A stretch of 24,552 nt of DNA from Ephemerocybe angulata (Eukaryota > Basidiomycota > Agaricomycetes > Agaricales > Psathyrellaceae): NCBI GenBank assembly GCA_013368325.1, contig JAACJK010000200.1, positions 1 through 24,552 of the forward strand, written 5' to 3'. The translations under genes were made by a program, and so were the position numbers. Below the pieces are notes generated by a model, which was given only the letters and a program-made list of their open reading frames with translations, ran no database searches and had not been told where the DNA came from. This document shows, one piece after another, positions 11,501 to 22,510 of the stretch (within the stretch, counting starts at the first letter, position 1; the number at the start of each line of letters is the position of its first letter).

Positions 11501-11934
11501 ACAGACATAGGGCCAATGTACCGGCCTTTTTCAAGCTCGACGCCAACGATAGCGTCGAACTCGGAAGCGAACTCGTCAACAGAGGGGCGGTTGGGTGGAC
11601 TTTGAATGACGGAGATAACGGGGAAACCGAGAATGAAACCATGCCTGATACCCTCAACGACCGCCCCGTGCCTACCCAGCAGTCCAGCACTGGCGAGCTC
11701 GCGCTCCCACGCACGCCAGTGGTACGGCGTGCATGGCTCAGATCTTCTCCGTTCGAGGGCAGTCCTGAGCGCCGTGAGAGGAGGAGCCACATCCCGAGCA
11801 GAGATGGTTGCTGTCGTGGGAGCGGCTGCGACAGGCGCCAAGGCCCTTCTGCCAATCGAAGCAGAGCCGCTGGTCCCCGTCGAGGAGCCTGAGTGTCTTG
11901 CCCACTCGGTGGGACGCTGCGGGGAGTCTTCCAT
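8502..11934 (-). CDS. Pol of the YR retrotransposon: RT, RNase H, tyrosine recombinase
   Basis: Exon 1 runs to 9617 and exon 2 covers 9555-8502. The intron 9616-9556 has GTATGC, a CTAAC branch site and TCTAG, and joins phase 2 to phase 1. The recombinase frame has no ATG at its head, so splicing to RT is the natural reading. RT shows DVAEAFRTVPLHPSQW (motif A) and the WVDDHF active site (VDD codons 11041-11049). RNase H shows SDASSGIGIGI, WAEAVGFELL, YGDNAG and SADNPADAPSRG. The recombinase has Arg in VARLGEF, the HGLR box (8691-8702) and a candidate catalytic Tyr in LYLRQ (8598-8600). No protease or methyltransferase is seen. The ATG at 11934 is the first in frame; translation may instead enter by frameshift from the zinc-knuckle ORF near 11740. 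Confidence 0.85.
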
Positions 11935-13283
11935 CCCAGAGCGAGGTGGCGCGGCAGACGCCCACTTCGTGGTCGTGGCGACCCAAACAGACGAAGCAAG
12001 GAGGGCGGGTCGGTCCACTTGCTCCCCGAAAATGCTGGTCCTTCGGGTACCGCGCCGCCGGCGAGGCTGAGCGCTGTCTGGGTTGCTGAGGGCGAGGTGG
12101 GGGCGACCGTGTGCGCTGGCGGGACGACCGAGCCTCACGAGACCTGTTGCTGCCGGAATTGTTGTGGTTGGCGTGGGTGGAGGCCGCGACCGCGCGCTAT
12201 TGGTTGCGTACCGACGTGTCGAAAACCGAACGTTGCAGAACCGAACCGCGACCGAACAGAACAGCACCGAAACCGACAGCGAACAGAAACAGCACAGAAC
12301 AGCACAGCACAGATCAGCATCCGGGGTTTGAGGAGAGGCGTCGGGTGGTAGGAAGGATAGGGAAGGGATTAGAGATATAAATTAGCGCCGTGAGGTGATC
12401 ATAACGACGAAGCACGCACCTGAGTATCCAGGACCCTGTCCACCTCTGCCCTGTGGATCCTGTACACTCGATCCTGAGCCTTCCGAATGAGAACCTCGTC
12501 CAGGATCGAGATGTCGAATGCGCCCGTCGTGTTCAGGTTGCTGTGCCAGAGCTTGCGCCGCTCCGACGCGAACAGCAGCAGCGCCTTCCGGTCCAGGCTG
12601 TCGGGTGATAGGGCCAGTTCATGCTGGGTGATGTTCGCCCAGAACAGCATGAACATCATGCGCCATTCGCGAGGCCAGTTGGCCGTCTCCGTTGCGCGAT
12701 TGAAGCGCTGCGTCGCCATCAGCCAATCTCCCCAAGCGAGGTCATGGTCGTCCACCACACCCCGCGCCGAGTCGATATCCGCCTGTGTTGCCCATGCGAC
12801 GCCATTCGGAGTCTTGACTTGCTGGAGCGACGAATCCAAGAGGGAACCGGGATCCTTGCTGACACGCTCGAGGGCGGCGGTGGTGAGGTGGTGCAGATGG
12901 ACGTATTCCCCGCGTTCGAATTTCTTGACAACCGCGGGAGCTAACACGAGCGGAGTAGTAGTGGGTCCAGCCACGCCCACCATAATAGGCAAGAACTTAG
13001 CTTTACGCTTCTTCTCCTCCTCGTGTTTCATCACGTCGATCTCTCTCTGTTCCTCGGCAGCCACGCGCTGCCTCTCCGCGTCTGCAGCCGCGTCCTCTTC
13101 CACCTGGAGCTGCCAGGCGATCTTCGCAGCATCATTCCCTTGGGTCCATATGGTTTTCAGGACGGTCGCAGCTTCAGCGGCCGCAACGCCGCCGGCGGTA
13201 AGAGCTGCACGGGCACCGGCGAACGCCTCGGTGGTGTAATCCGGACAAATTTCGGTATTCGGGTCGACAGTAATACGAGGCAT
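11738..13283 (-). CDS. Gag-like zinc-knuckle protein of the YR retrotransposon, one intron
   Basis: The ATG at 13283 opens a 288-codon exon (13283-12420): an Ala/Glu-rich, coiled-coil-like N-terminus followed by a helical region. The original stop lies just beyond a perfect donor (CAG|GTGCGT). Splicing 12419-12197 to ..CAATAG|CGC keeps phase 0 and opens a 153-codon exon (12196-11738). That exon has an Arg/Ser/Pro-rich stretch and two zinc-binding motifs: C355-C358-H364-C369, and a canonical CX2CX4HX4C knuckle (C421, C424, H429, C434). The product probably coats and packages the element RNA. The exon overlaps the start of pol in another frame by almost 200 nt and stops just before the RT domain. 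Splicing is inferred from frame continuity, not from transcripts. Confidence 0.75.
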
Positions 13284-13313
13284 GTTGAAAAAAATTTTCA
13301 CTAGTGTAGAGTA

Positions 13314-13463
13314 GAAAAGAAAAGCAGAGTGAGCGAAATACTGCGGTTGATGCAGATTTCGCGGCGTGGAGAGAGGCAAGAAGGGTTCGCCTCTCTCCCG
13401 CTTTGTCAGCACATAGACGACCTGCTCGGTTCGTCTCATGCTTCAACTCCCGAGAGAACAATC
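13314..13463 (-). repeat. Split direct repeat A1 (element 5' end)
   Basis: This 150-nt segment equals 8054-8203 base for base as read. On the minus strand it begins GATTGTTCTCTCGGG and leads directly into the gag ORF, whose ATG lies 31 nt beyond it. It should carry the element promoter and transcript leader. It contains a perfect 10-bp hairpin (13368-13377 with 13389-13398). Confidence 0.95.
13461..13463 (-). other. Crossover core at the element 5' boundary
   Basis: Plus-strand ATC. Outside it the sequence reads CGCTCCGCGG (host); inside it is A1. The same ATC occurs at 8201-8203 (B1/A2 junction) and 7756-7758 (3' boundary). This suggests strand exchange at or near GAT and a pre-insertion site of the form TTGTT-ATC-CGCTCC. 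Confidence 0.7.
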
Positions 13464-13902
13464 CGCTCCGCGGTTGATCTGGTGGGTGGATCGCGGTCGC
13501 TGCAAAGCGCGTCCTTCAACTTTCGAGTGGAGGAGATGGAAAGAGAGAAATGGACCCTGTCAAATAGCCTTCACCTAGTATGTATGTAAGCCTGTGCAAT
13601 GAGAAAATGACAATCGTAGTCTGGCGCCACTTCAATTCTCTTCCGGACCCTGAAGTCCGATTCAACAATACGCGCCGGAGTAATATACTTAAACCCAGAA
13701 ACTATACCCCAACTCACGCTCCCCAACGTGTCGCTCCATTTCCTCTTCTCCTCGCGGTGCCTGTCCCGTCTTTCCCGACCCTTGGCACAACAAAGCTCGC
13801 TTCTCCACACCCGGGCTTAACAACACCAGCTTCTCGATAACGTACCGCCGCCCCATCTCTTCTTTCTCCTCTACCACCACCACCGCCCCCAGTCCTACTG
13901 CG
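13464..13902. other. Isomerase promoter and 5' UTR, truncated by the element insertion
   Basis: About 439 nt between the element boundary and the isomerase ATG. It contains an AT-rich TAATATACTTAAA stretch near 13680-13693, then a C/T-rich leader from about 13710 to the start codon. No gene is seen. Regulatory sequence further upstream now lies on the other side of a 5.7-kb element. Confidence 0.6.
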
Positions 13903-14901
<999 letters not shown>

Positions 14902-15299
14902 GCATAACATCGAAGAGATGACGAAGGAGGAGGGAGGGATAAATTCTGTCCGATAGAGTGAGAGAGAGAGAGTCGTCGTTATTTATTCGTTAATCCACCA
15001 GTGCGAGATATAAATACAACATCTAGTAACTAGTATATACCTTGGGAATTCACCTGCTCCGAATGTTCGTTCAATCGACGAATACAGTACATAGTAACAT
15101 ACAACAAGAAGCTTTCCTTTTGAAACCGGAAGAAGGGTACACAGTGGGCAGAGGAGTCGGGGCAGTCAGATATAGAGAGGAAAGTCGCGCCAATACGGAA
15201 TAAGATAACCAGACCGTCCGTCCGTGAAGTGGGAGAGAAGAAGGAGTACCGAGATGTGTTCGTGAGGAAATGGGTATGTGGGCGGTATCGCGTGCCGGT
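14902..15299. other. Convergent 3' intergenic region
   Basis: About 400 nt between the isomerase stop and the stop of the minus-strand gene. It holds a short GA dinucleotide run (about 14958-14972) and AT-rich 3'-UTR-like sequence. No gene is seen. Confidence 0.6.
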
Positions 15300-16848
15300 C
15301 TAGCCAGGAAGAACGCCTTTGAATATTAAGATCTCCTGGCCCTTGCTCATCACGGCATTTTGTCTCTTGAGGAGGGGTATAGATGCGTCGAGGTCGAATC
15401 CGAGGCTGTTCAAAATCTTTAGGATATGAGCCAAGAACAGGCTATGTTCCACTTCCAGTCCTACGGAGCCCACAGACCATAAGTCATCCACACAAAACGA
15501 AAGCAATAACACTCACCATTATTATTGGGCTTCCTCTTAACCTCAATAATCCTCAAATTGCTCTGCTCAACATGGTCCGTGACTATTTTCCTCGGTAATG
15601 CCGCTTTTAGCTGAGCGCCTAAGGAGAGATCGATATGGCTTGGTGGGTTTACGAGCGTGAATCGCGAGCCGGAACTGTTGAAGAATGCGAGGAAGAACAA
15701 GCTTGTGTTGTCCGGGATCTCGACTCCGAAGATTAGTCGCGGGGCGGACTGGCCTATGTTAATTGCTGTTTGGAAAACGTAGCCCTGTGAGGGTGGGGGA
15801 AGGGGGGCGCTTAGTCAAGGGCCGTGGACAGTGGGAGACGGCTGCAATTGGGGGGACTTACCCTGCGTGCACAGAGGGTGAAGAGTCGCTCTATCAGACC
15901 GAGGGCCCTAGAAGTGGATGAGCAACGACATAACGGGCAACATCACAGGAATGGACACGGAGCATACAAGGAAGTGTGTGCAGGGTCCGAGGCTGTTGAA
16001 GGCACGTTCCTTATGAACCGGGTATGCAGGGAAAGGGACGTACATGAGGAAGTTGGGCCCTGCCATGTTCCAGGGCTGGTTCTAAACCGCACAATGCACT
16101 CGCTCGTCGTGACAGTCTGAGCCTCAATCCCCTCATCCCACAGAGGCCATATTATTTCCCGGAGCTCCTTCAGAGCGTATTCCGTAATGTTCTCGAGGTG
16201 GAGTTCATTATACCCATGGAAGGACACAAACATGTGTACTGTGGGGTGGAATGGCGGTCCAGATCGTAGTCAATGCGGTGAGGAAGGGGATTCTTTAGCA
16301 ATCAGCATCCTCGCACACAGAGAAAAGAGGCAGATGAACGAACGGACAAGGCTGGAATGGCGGATCTATGCCATGGTCTTGCGAGTAGGCGGCATTCGAG
16401 CCTGCCCGCCGCCGCTCCTGCGCGGGGCGGTTGAACGAGTTCGTCCTCTGGCGCGACAGCGGGTACCCCGACGCCGCATTCCATTGTACCCCTGCCCATT
16501 GTATCCCGGGAACTCGAGCGCATTGGTCGCCATCGGCGTTGCGGTGATGTTGGTCGACTTTTTGAGGGCGGACTTGAGTGGCGGGGGCTGCGCGGCGCTG
16601 CCCGATGGTGCGGATTGGCGGCGGCTCTTCTTTTTGGACACTGGGGGCGGCGGGCTCTGGTAGTCCTGCCCGGGGCCGTAGGCCTCTGCGTCGAAGCCTA
16701 TGGGCAGGGGCCCCGGGGCGATGTTCTGGGAGGGGTGGGGCTGTGGGTAGAACGGCTGGTAGCCCTGCGGGGCCATCATGGGGGGCCCGTGCGGGGGGTA
16801 CATGGGGTTAATGGGCTGGCCGTAGTAGCCATACGGATAGTGGCTCAT
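15300..16848 (-). CDS. Conserved fungal protein of unknown function
   Basis: The N-terminal third is low complexity, rich in Tyr, Pro, Gly and Gln (MSHYPYGYYGQ), with a basic KKKSRRQ patch. The C-terminal part is a compact domain containing FVSFHGYNELHLENITEYAL, RLIFGVEIPD, FFLAFFNSSGSRFTLVNPP and SLFLAHILKILNSLGFDLD. I recall similar sequences in many Agaricomycetes, without a known function. Exons, 5' to 3': 16848 to about 16360 (end uncertain), 16238-16044, 15907-15862, 15784-15517, 15460-15300. Two frame breaks occur: one near 16479-16482, and one at GGG 16073-16075, where exon 16238-16044 is 195 nt but the phases need 196. Both look like one missing base in a homopolymer. The ATG lies 290 nt from the divergent MPC1 start. 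Confidence 0.7.
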
Positions 16849-17138
16849 GATAGCGGGGACGGCGGTCAGAGTCAGGAGCAAGGTGCAGAGAGATAAATGC
16901 CATCCACTATTTCCTTTTCGAGAGCACTTCGCCTGACGCCGACTTTGGATTCCAGCGCAAAGTCTCCGGACTGCCTGTGAGCCTAAGCCTCAATTAAGTT
17001 TTGGATCTTGGGCAGCGTCGGGGAGAGAGCGCGTTCGCTGCGAGCAACACGTAAACCGCGCCAAATTTGGGGCACACGTGAGAGCATACGGCGGTCAACA
17101 TCATTTCAGCACAGAGTAGCTCTTTCCCTCCTCCAGCC
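16849..17138. promoter_or_regulatory. Bidirectional promoter region, unknown gene / MPC1
   Basis: Only 290 nt separate two divergent start codons, so both promoters must lie here. I see no clear TATA box; the region has GC-rich stretches and one CAATTAAG motif near 16990. Confidence 0.55.
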
Positions 17139-17760
17139 ATGTCCTCCACTTTCTTCACTTGGTTGCGCTCCCCGGCTGCCAGAGAGTACTTCTTCAGTGC
17201 GTCCCAGCCCATCCCCTGCATTCCAGCTCTAACCATCCCACAGGTACCCATTTCTGGGGACCAGTAAGTCCTGCTTAGTGGAGTCACCAGCGTTACTTCG
17301 TTCGGCCGACACCGCGTCCTAGGTAGCAAACTGGGGTCTGCCGCTCGCAGCACTCGCCGACTTGAGAAAGGATGAGGAGGTCATCTCTGGAACCATGACC
17401 ACGGCCCTTGCCTGCTACTCGTACGTCCCACGTCGGATCATGCACGCGCACGACTGACGTCTTCCCCCTAGCATGGTCTTCATGCGGTTCGGTGCGTCAC
17501 CAATTTCCTTCATGTCCTTTTGCATAACCACTGACTTCCGTGCCCAATCCACAGCTTGGAGAGTGCAGCCCCGGAACTACCTGCTGTTCGCGTGCCATGC
17601 AACGAACGCCACGGCCCAGTCAATACAGGAAATACGCTTCGTCAACTACTGGTACAACGGAGGCCGCGAGAAGAAGCTTGCTGCTCTCGAGGAGGGCACC
17701 AACACGGACGGTCCCGTCACCCAGGCTATCAAGCAAGCCTCGGCAGACAAAAAGCTCTAA
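17139..17760 (+). CDS. mpc1: Mitochondrial pyruvate carrier subunit 1
   Basis: A small inner-membrane protein that pairs with an MPC2/3-type partner to import pyruvate into the matrix. Exons: 17139-17196, 17244-17263, 17323-17420, 17472-17491 and 17555-17760; all phases agree, giving 133 residues. Family landmarks are [41 protein letters not shown], and [17 protein letters not shown] followed by RFVNYW, covering the expected membrane helices. Two internal exons are only 20 nt long. The C-terminal tail after the last helix is hydrophilic. No frame break is seen. Confidence 0.95.
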
Positions 17761-17931
17761 TGCTCAAGTTCAACGGGGTCATATACTAATAGATACCAAC
17801 CCCCCGCCGCCCTACGGTCGACCTAATGCTATCGATAAATATATCATCCTTATAACTAAACACATATCAAACCGACCCAGATACCGTCCCAAAATCAAGA
17901 GAGAAAGCCTGCAACTAAGATATCGACCCAA

Positions 17932-20900
17932 CTACCAGAACCCGTCATCGTCCCCTCCCTTCTTCTTTGATCCGCTTTGGGCAAGGGATTGCCTCTCGTA
18001 CATTTCCGCAATCTACAGTCATGGGTTAGCGTCAACACCGCAAGCACTGGTCCAGGTAACTCACCTGCTCAGGCCCAGTCGCATCATCTGCATCCTTGTC
18101 GTCCCGCACACGAATGAATCGCGGGAACCGCAGAGAAATACCTCGGTCCTCAACCTGTAGTAAGAGTAAATCGGTCAGCTCGGAACGCGAGTCCAATAAT
18201 TTCTGAAGGGACCCACAAGTCCTTGAGCCGCAGTGTAAATCGGACTCAGACTCAAATCAGCAGTCAGGACCTCCCACACAACCTTGGGCTCAAACCACAC
18301 ATCGGGTTTGGCCCCTCCCGCTTTGATGTCCCCACGCACTTGCGCAATCTCCAGGGGCTTGAGCGTGTCATATGCCTGTTGCAAAAACTCTTCGCTGAAC
18401 CCAGTTCCAATCTTGCAGATCGTTTGGTACGCTTCGCCGTCGGAGTCGTAGCACGCGAGGAGGAAGGCACCATAGACGCTCGTGCGCTTGCCTTTACCAA
18501 AGTAAGCGCCGACCACGACCAGGTCAAGTGAGTCGCCCACGCCGGCGAGGTAATCCTTCTTGAGCTAAACAAAGCTCACCGAGGGGTTTGGGTGAACAGA
18601 TTCAGGAAGACGCACCTTGAGCCAGTTGACGGATCTGCGACTGGGTTCGTAATAACTGGCAGGAGTGTCGAGCATCTTCACCATAAGACCCTCACAACCG
18701 TCCTTGACACTCGTCTCAAGGAACACCTGAATCTCATCCGTTGTCTCGCTATCAGACGACTTGGCAAAGTCAAATTCACCAGGGACGATGGTAAAGTGCT
18801 CTCGGAGGAGTTTACGGCGTTCTTCCAAAGTCTTCTGGAGTAGTGGCTATCCCCGTCCCTCAGTATCGCATGCCGCGTAATGAAGTTATGAGCACACTCA
18901 CCTCGCCATTGAGGTATAGAAGGTCGAACGCGAAGAGAGAAACGCGAACTTGAATATCCTCAACCTTCACGTCCTTCCTCTTCCTCCTACTCAATTCCTG
19001 GAACGGCAGAAGCTGTCCTGTCGTCCTATCCACGGCGACAGCCTCAGCATCAATAACAAACGACTGCGTCGACTCCTTAATGCACTATACAATTCATCAG
19101 CCCCCAAACTCCCAAAATACCAGCACAACAAACTGACCTTAGGCAACTGCTCCACCAAATCCGGATACTTCTTCGACATATCTTCCGAGTTCCTACTAAA
19201 CACCCCAACAGTCCATCCGCCAGCCGATGCACCTGCGCGCGCTCCCCGTCATATTTGTACTCGCACGTAAACCTTTTGCCTTCAAAGCGGTCGAGGACCT
19301 CCCCGTAGCCTTCGTTGGCTTGGCCAACATAGGCTTGAGCGGGACCCCCGGGGTCAGTTTGCACTTCTCCCGGATACCGTCGATCCCGACTTCGAGAAGC
19401 GCTGGGATGACGCTGTCGTACGAAGGGAGCTCACTAACTCAGGAACGTCAGACCCACACTTTCGATAGTGAAGGGGTGTAGTAGAACGTACCTGTAGACG
19501 GACTTCATGATCTCAGTCCCCTGCTCCAGACGCGTCGCAAGCTTGTCCTGCGACCACCTCTTGCCCAGACGTTCTTTCTCAGCCAGCACCGCCGCCTGTG
19601 CGAGAGCGACGAGCACCGAGCGCTCGGCATTTCCTATCCTCAGCTTCCCTTCCAGACTGCGAACGATGTACTTTGCCTCCACGTCCTGGCACGCTGCGAG
19701 GAGCTTCGTGATGATCCCCACCTTCTTGGCCTGCGAAGCATTTCCCGTCGTCAGAGCGATCTCCTTGAGCTTTGAGAAGACAAAGGGGAGGGTAAGAGGT
19801 TTCGGTTTGAAAAGTGTCTTCTGGCTGTTCTTCGAGTTCTGTGGAGACGCGTCAATTTCGGCTTTCAGTTACGCTCTGCAAGTAGGTATTTTTACCATCG
19901 CGACCAAGCCAAGATCTCCTTCCTTCTTGAGGTCGGCCTTGATCACCGCCAGACTGCGGCCAGTGGACTCGGCGATCGCCTTGACAAGCAAGCTCTCTCC
20001 GATACCGAGCTCAACGCCCATGTAATCTGGGCATAGCCTATTGATACACAGATAGACGGCTTGAAGGAGGCCCTGGTGGTCGTTCTTCGCGCTTCGCTCG
20101 ATGACGAGGATGAGGAAGGCAGTTAGGATGGCGGTCTTCTCCAACCGTTTGGTGGTGCCTTCGATGAGGGAGAATGCCTTGGCAAGAGCCGCGTAGGGTA
20201 CTCTGAGAGTGGGTGAGATCAGCGGGATGTACATATGTAACTGGGAAAACACGCACGGTTGGCCCTCCTTCCAACCTCCAGGGATATCAACTTCTGGTTT
20301 CCTTTCCAGGGCTGCTTGCGCGCTAACAAGGCATCAGGTTATACCCAGACAGTTGAAATGGACATCCGCACATCTTCGAGTTTACTACCTTCTCAGCACT
20401 CGGGCCTTCTTCCTCCAGATCCGACTCAACAGCGTCGATTTCGTCCTCGCCGTCGCTCGTGAGAGCAGCGGCAACCTGCTCTTCCTCTTCCTCGTCTTCA
20501 AGCACAGTTTTACGCTTGAGTCTACCGCCCTTTGCAGGCTTTGGCGGGGCTACCTCTTCGTCATCGTCTTCTTCGAAAACAGGAGCCTTGCGCTTGCCTG
20601 CTTTGACAGCAGTTGTCTTCGCCTGAACCGGCTCGTCATCGTCTTCCTCAACCACGGGCTTCTTGCCCTTGAGTTTGCTGCCTTTAACTGCTGTGGTCTT
20701 CGATGAGGAGGCTGGTGGGGGTGGCGGAGAGGGAGTCTCCTCGCGCGGAGATTCAGGCGCTGGAGAGGTCCGCGTCGAGGTGGCAGGCGTTGACTGGGGA
20801 GCTGCGGGGTTGTAAGTACCACGGCGCGCCAAACTGAGTGACAACGCACGTTTTTCGACTGGCTCGTCCTCGTCGGAGGATGCGACTATCCTTCGCTTCT

Positions 20901-21194
20901 TGAATTTGGGAGAACCTGTGCCATGTGAGACGCGACGCGACGCGCCAACTCATTAAGAACACTCACTTGCTCTCAATTTTGCGTTAGATGGGCCTGCTGT
21001 TCGTGGAGTTCAGCAGCTGTAGCTGCAGTAAGCATTCGACAGCACGTACCTTCAGCTACCTCCTCCTTGGTGTCCACGTCCATGCTCTCCTCCTTCGGCG
21101 GTGGCGCGCTGGCCGTGCTCTTGTCGCGCTTCTTACCCCACAGGTCCTTCAGGCTCGCCTGTTGCGTTGGGGCGGACTTCGCGTTCTTAGGCAT
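17932..21194 (-). CDS. cdc9: DNA ligase I (ATP-dependent)
   Basis: Seals Okazaki fragments and repair nicks in the nucleus. Exons, 5' to 3': 21194-21050, 20996-20967, 20915-20389, 20322-20257, 20202-19896, 19838-19492, 19433-19138, 19084-18902, 18846-18616, 18564-18217, 18154-18065, 18012-17932; about 884 residues. A PCNA-binding PIP box (QQASLKDLW) sits near residue 11, followed by an acidic/basic disordered region, the DNA-binding domain, the nucleotidyltransferase with [13 protein letters not shown] (adenylated Lys codon 19254-19256), [15 protein letters not shown] and DGCEGLMVK, and the OB fold. Exon 19433-19138 is 296 nt where phases require 298; bases are missing at CC 19213-19214 and CCCC 19301-19304, either side of the active-site Lys. 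The join 20389/20322 is also out of phase by one. An essential gene is unlikely to be truly broken. Confidence 0.93.
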
Positions 21195-21810
21195 TTCAAA
21201 GAAGCTTCCTGGAGGTATGGTGTCAAAGTAGGTCGGGAGCTGTTATCGTTCAATGCATACCGAGAGTTTGCTGGCGTCCCATTGCTGCGCGTGTCGTTCT
21301 GAGCAAGGCGCGTGCGACAAACATGGGTACACAGCGCGTCGCTCAATGGTTGATGATATATCCGTGACCGTTCACCCTCCGCCGTCGGTGTCCACGCTCA
21401 CCACCGTTCGGCCAAGTTGACTCTGGAAGGACTGCTCAAGAACGTCGATGCGGTGGGCAGAGTCAACCCCTCAAAAGCTTGTTGACATCGCACTCTGACG
21501 TTATATCTGCACTGTGTTGGTCTACGACGGCTCTTCCTCGCACATGCGCACTCAAGAGGGAAAGGACAAGGAGACGTCAGGAACAGGACATGCAATAACA
21601 GCAATTGGCCTCCACAGCAGGCACCGGGAGGGTTTCTGGACAAAACGCGGGGAAATTGAGTGAGATCGGCACTCCGGCAATCTCCGGATCCGCTGTACAG
21701 TTTCAAAATTGTGGCTTTCGGCAGGACCTTCCGAGACAAACAAGGATCAATAACAATCTGTGAAATCTCGCTCCCTAGGCCATCGCCCTCGACGTCCTCA
21801 AGAACCCACG
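21195..21810. other. Divergent intergenic region, ligase I / ribosomal protein S11
   Basis: About 616 nt with no supported gene; the minus-strand open frames are short and motif-free. It must hold the promoters of both genes. The 60 nt before the S11 ATG are C/T-rich, as is common for ribosomal protein genes. Confidence 0.55.
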
Positions 21811-22510
21811 ATGGCTGACGCACAAGTACGCTTGGCTCTCGTCCTGCCCGTACAGGCCCGAATCTAACGTCGATTTCCTGGAATTAGATCGAGAAGGCTT
21901 ACCAAAAGCAGCCCATCTTCCAAAACGCGAAGGCGCGTGCTGGTGCGTGACCTTGCTTGCACGACACAGACGGAACCATTGAAGTTTGAATCTATAGGCA
22001 AGAAGGTCGTCACCAAGGCCAAGCGATGGTATAAGGATGTTGGTCTGGGCTTCAAGACGCCCTCTGAGGATCTTCGGCACTTACATTGGTGCGTCCAAAT
22101 CCGTCCTGTGGCTCTGCACATATTGCTAAACTCTGCCTTTGGATTGATAGACAAGAAGTGCCCCTTCACTGGCGAGGTCTCCATCCGTGGCCGTATCTTG
22201 ACCGGCAAGGTTATCTCCACCAAAATGAACCGTACCCTCATCATCCGCCGGGACTACCTCCACTACATCCCCAAGTACAGTACGTACCGTTTCCCGGCTC
22301 GGAGTGCGGCAGGAAGCTCAACCCAGACCCATAGACCGTTACGAGAAGCGTCACAAGAACTTGGCCGCCCACGTCTCCCCCGCTTTCCGTGTCGATGTCG
22401 GCGATGTCGTTACCGTTGGCCAGTGCCGACCGCTCTCGAAGACTGTCCGCTTCAACGTGCTGCGCGTGTCGAAGAGCAAGGCTGCTGCCAAGGCCTTCGG
22501 CAAGTTCTGA
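21811..22510 (+). CDS. rps11: 40S ribosomal protein S11 (uS17)
   Basis: A small-subunit protein that binds 18S rRNA. Exons: 21811-21825, 21888-21942, 21998-22088, 22151-22279, 22335-22510. The product starts [20 protein letters not shown] and continues with [73 protein letters not shown] and [12 protein letters not shown]. The first exon encodes only five residues, and introns sit very early, as usual for fungal ribosomal protein genes. Exon 21998-22088 is 91 nt, out of phase by one extra or two missing bases near 22066-22070, just before FGTYIDKKC. In the conserved family this spot normally has an extra Ala-Ile type step, so two missing bases are more likely. Treat it as a sequence problem. 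Confidence 0.93.

Larger units (their letters stand above)
7756..13463 (-). mobile_element. Tyrosine-recombinase retrotransposon, Ngaro/DIRS type, full length
   Basis: A 5.7-kb element read on the minus strand. It has the diagnostic split direct repeats A1 (13463-13314), coding region, B1 (8424-8201), A2 (8203-8054), B2 (7979-7756). The A copies (150 nt) and the B copies (224 nt) each appear identical, which suggests a recent insertion. The coding region holds a gag-like ORF with zinc knuckles, then reverse transcriptase, RNase H and a tyrosine recombinase. There are no long terminal repeats flanking both ends, no aspartic protease and no DDE integrase. In this class a circular DNA copy is integrated by the recombinase without target-site duplication. 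Here the trinucleotide GAT (minus strand) sits at both ends and at the B1/A2 junction, as expected for a crossover core. Confidence 0.93.

Noticed and set aside
9933..11999. 688-codon minus-strand open frame overlapping pol
   Set aside because: It overlaps the RT-RNase H frame; its translation is Ser/Pro/Leu-rich without motifs, whereas the other frame carries every catalytic block. It is a shadow of GC-rich coding sequence.
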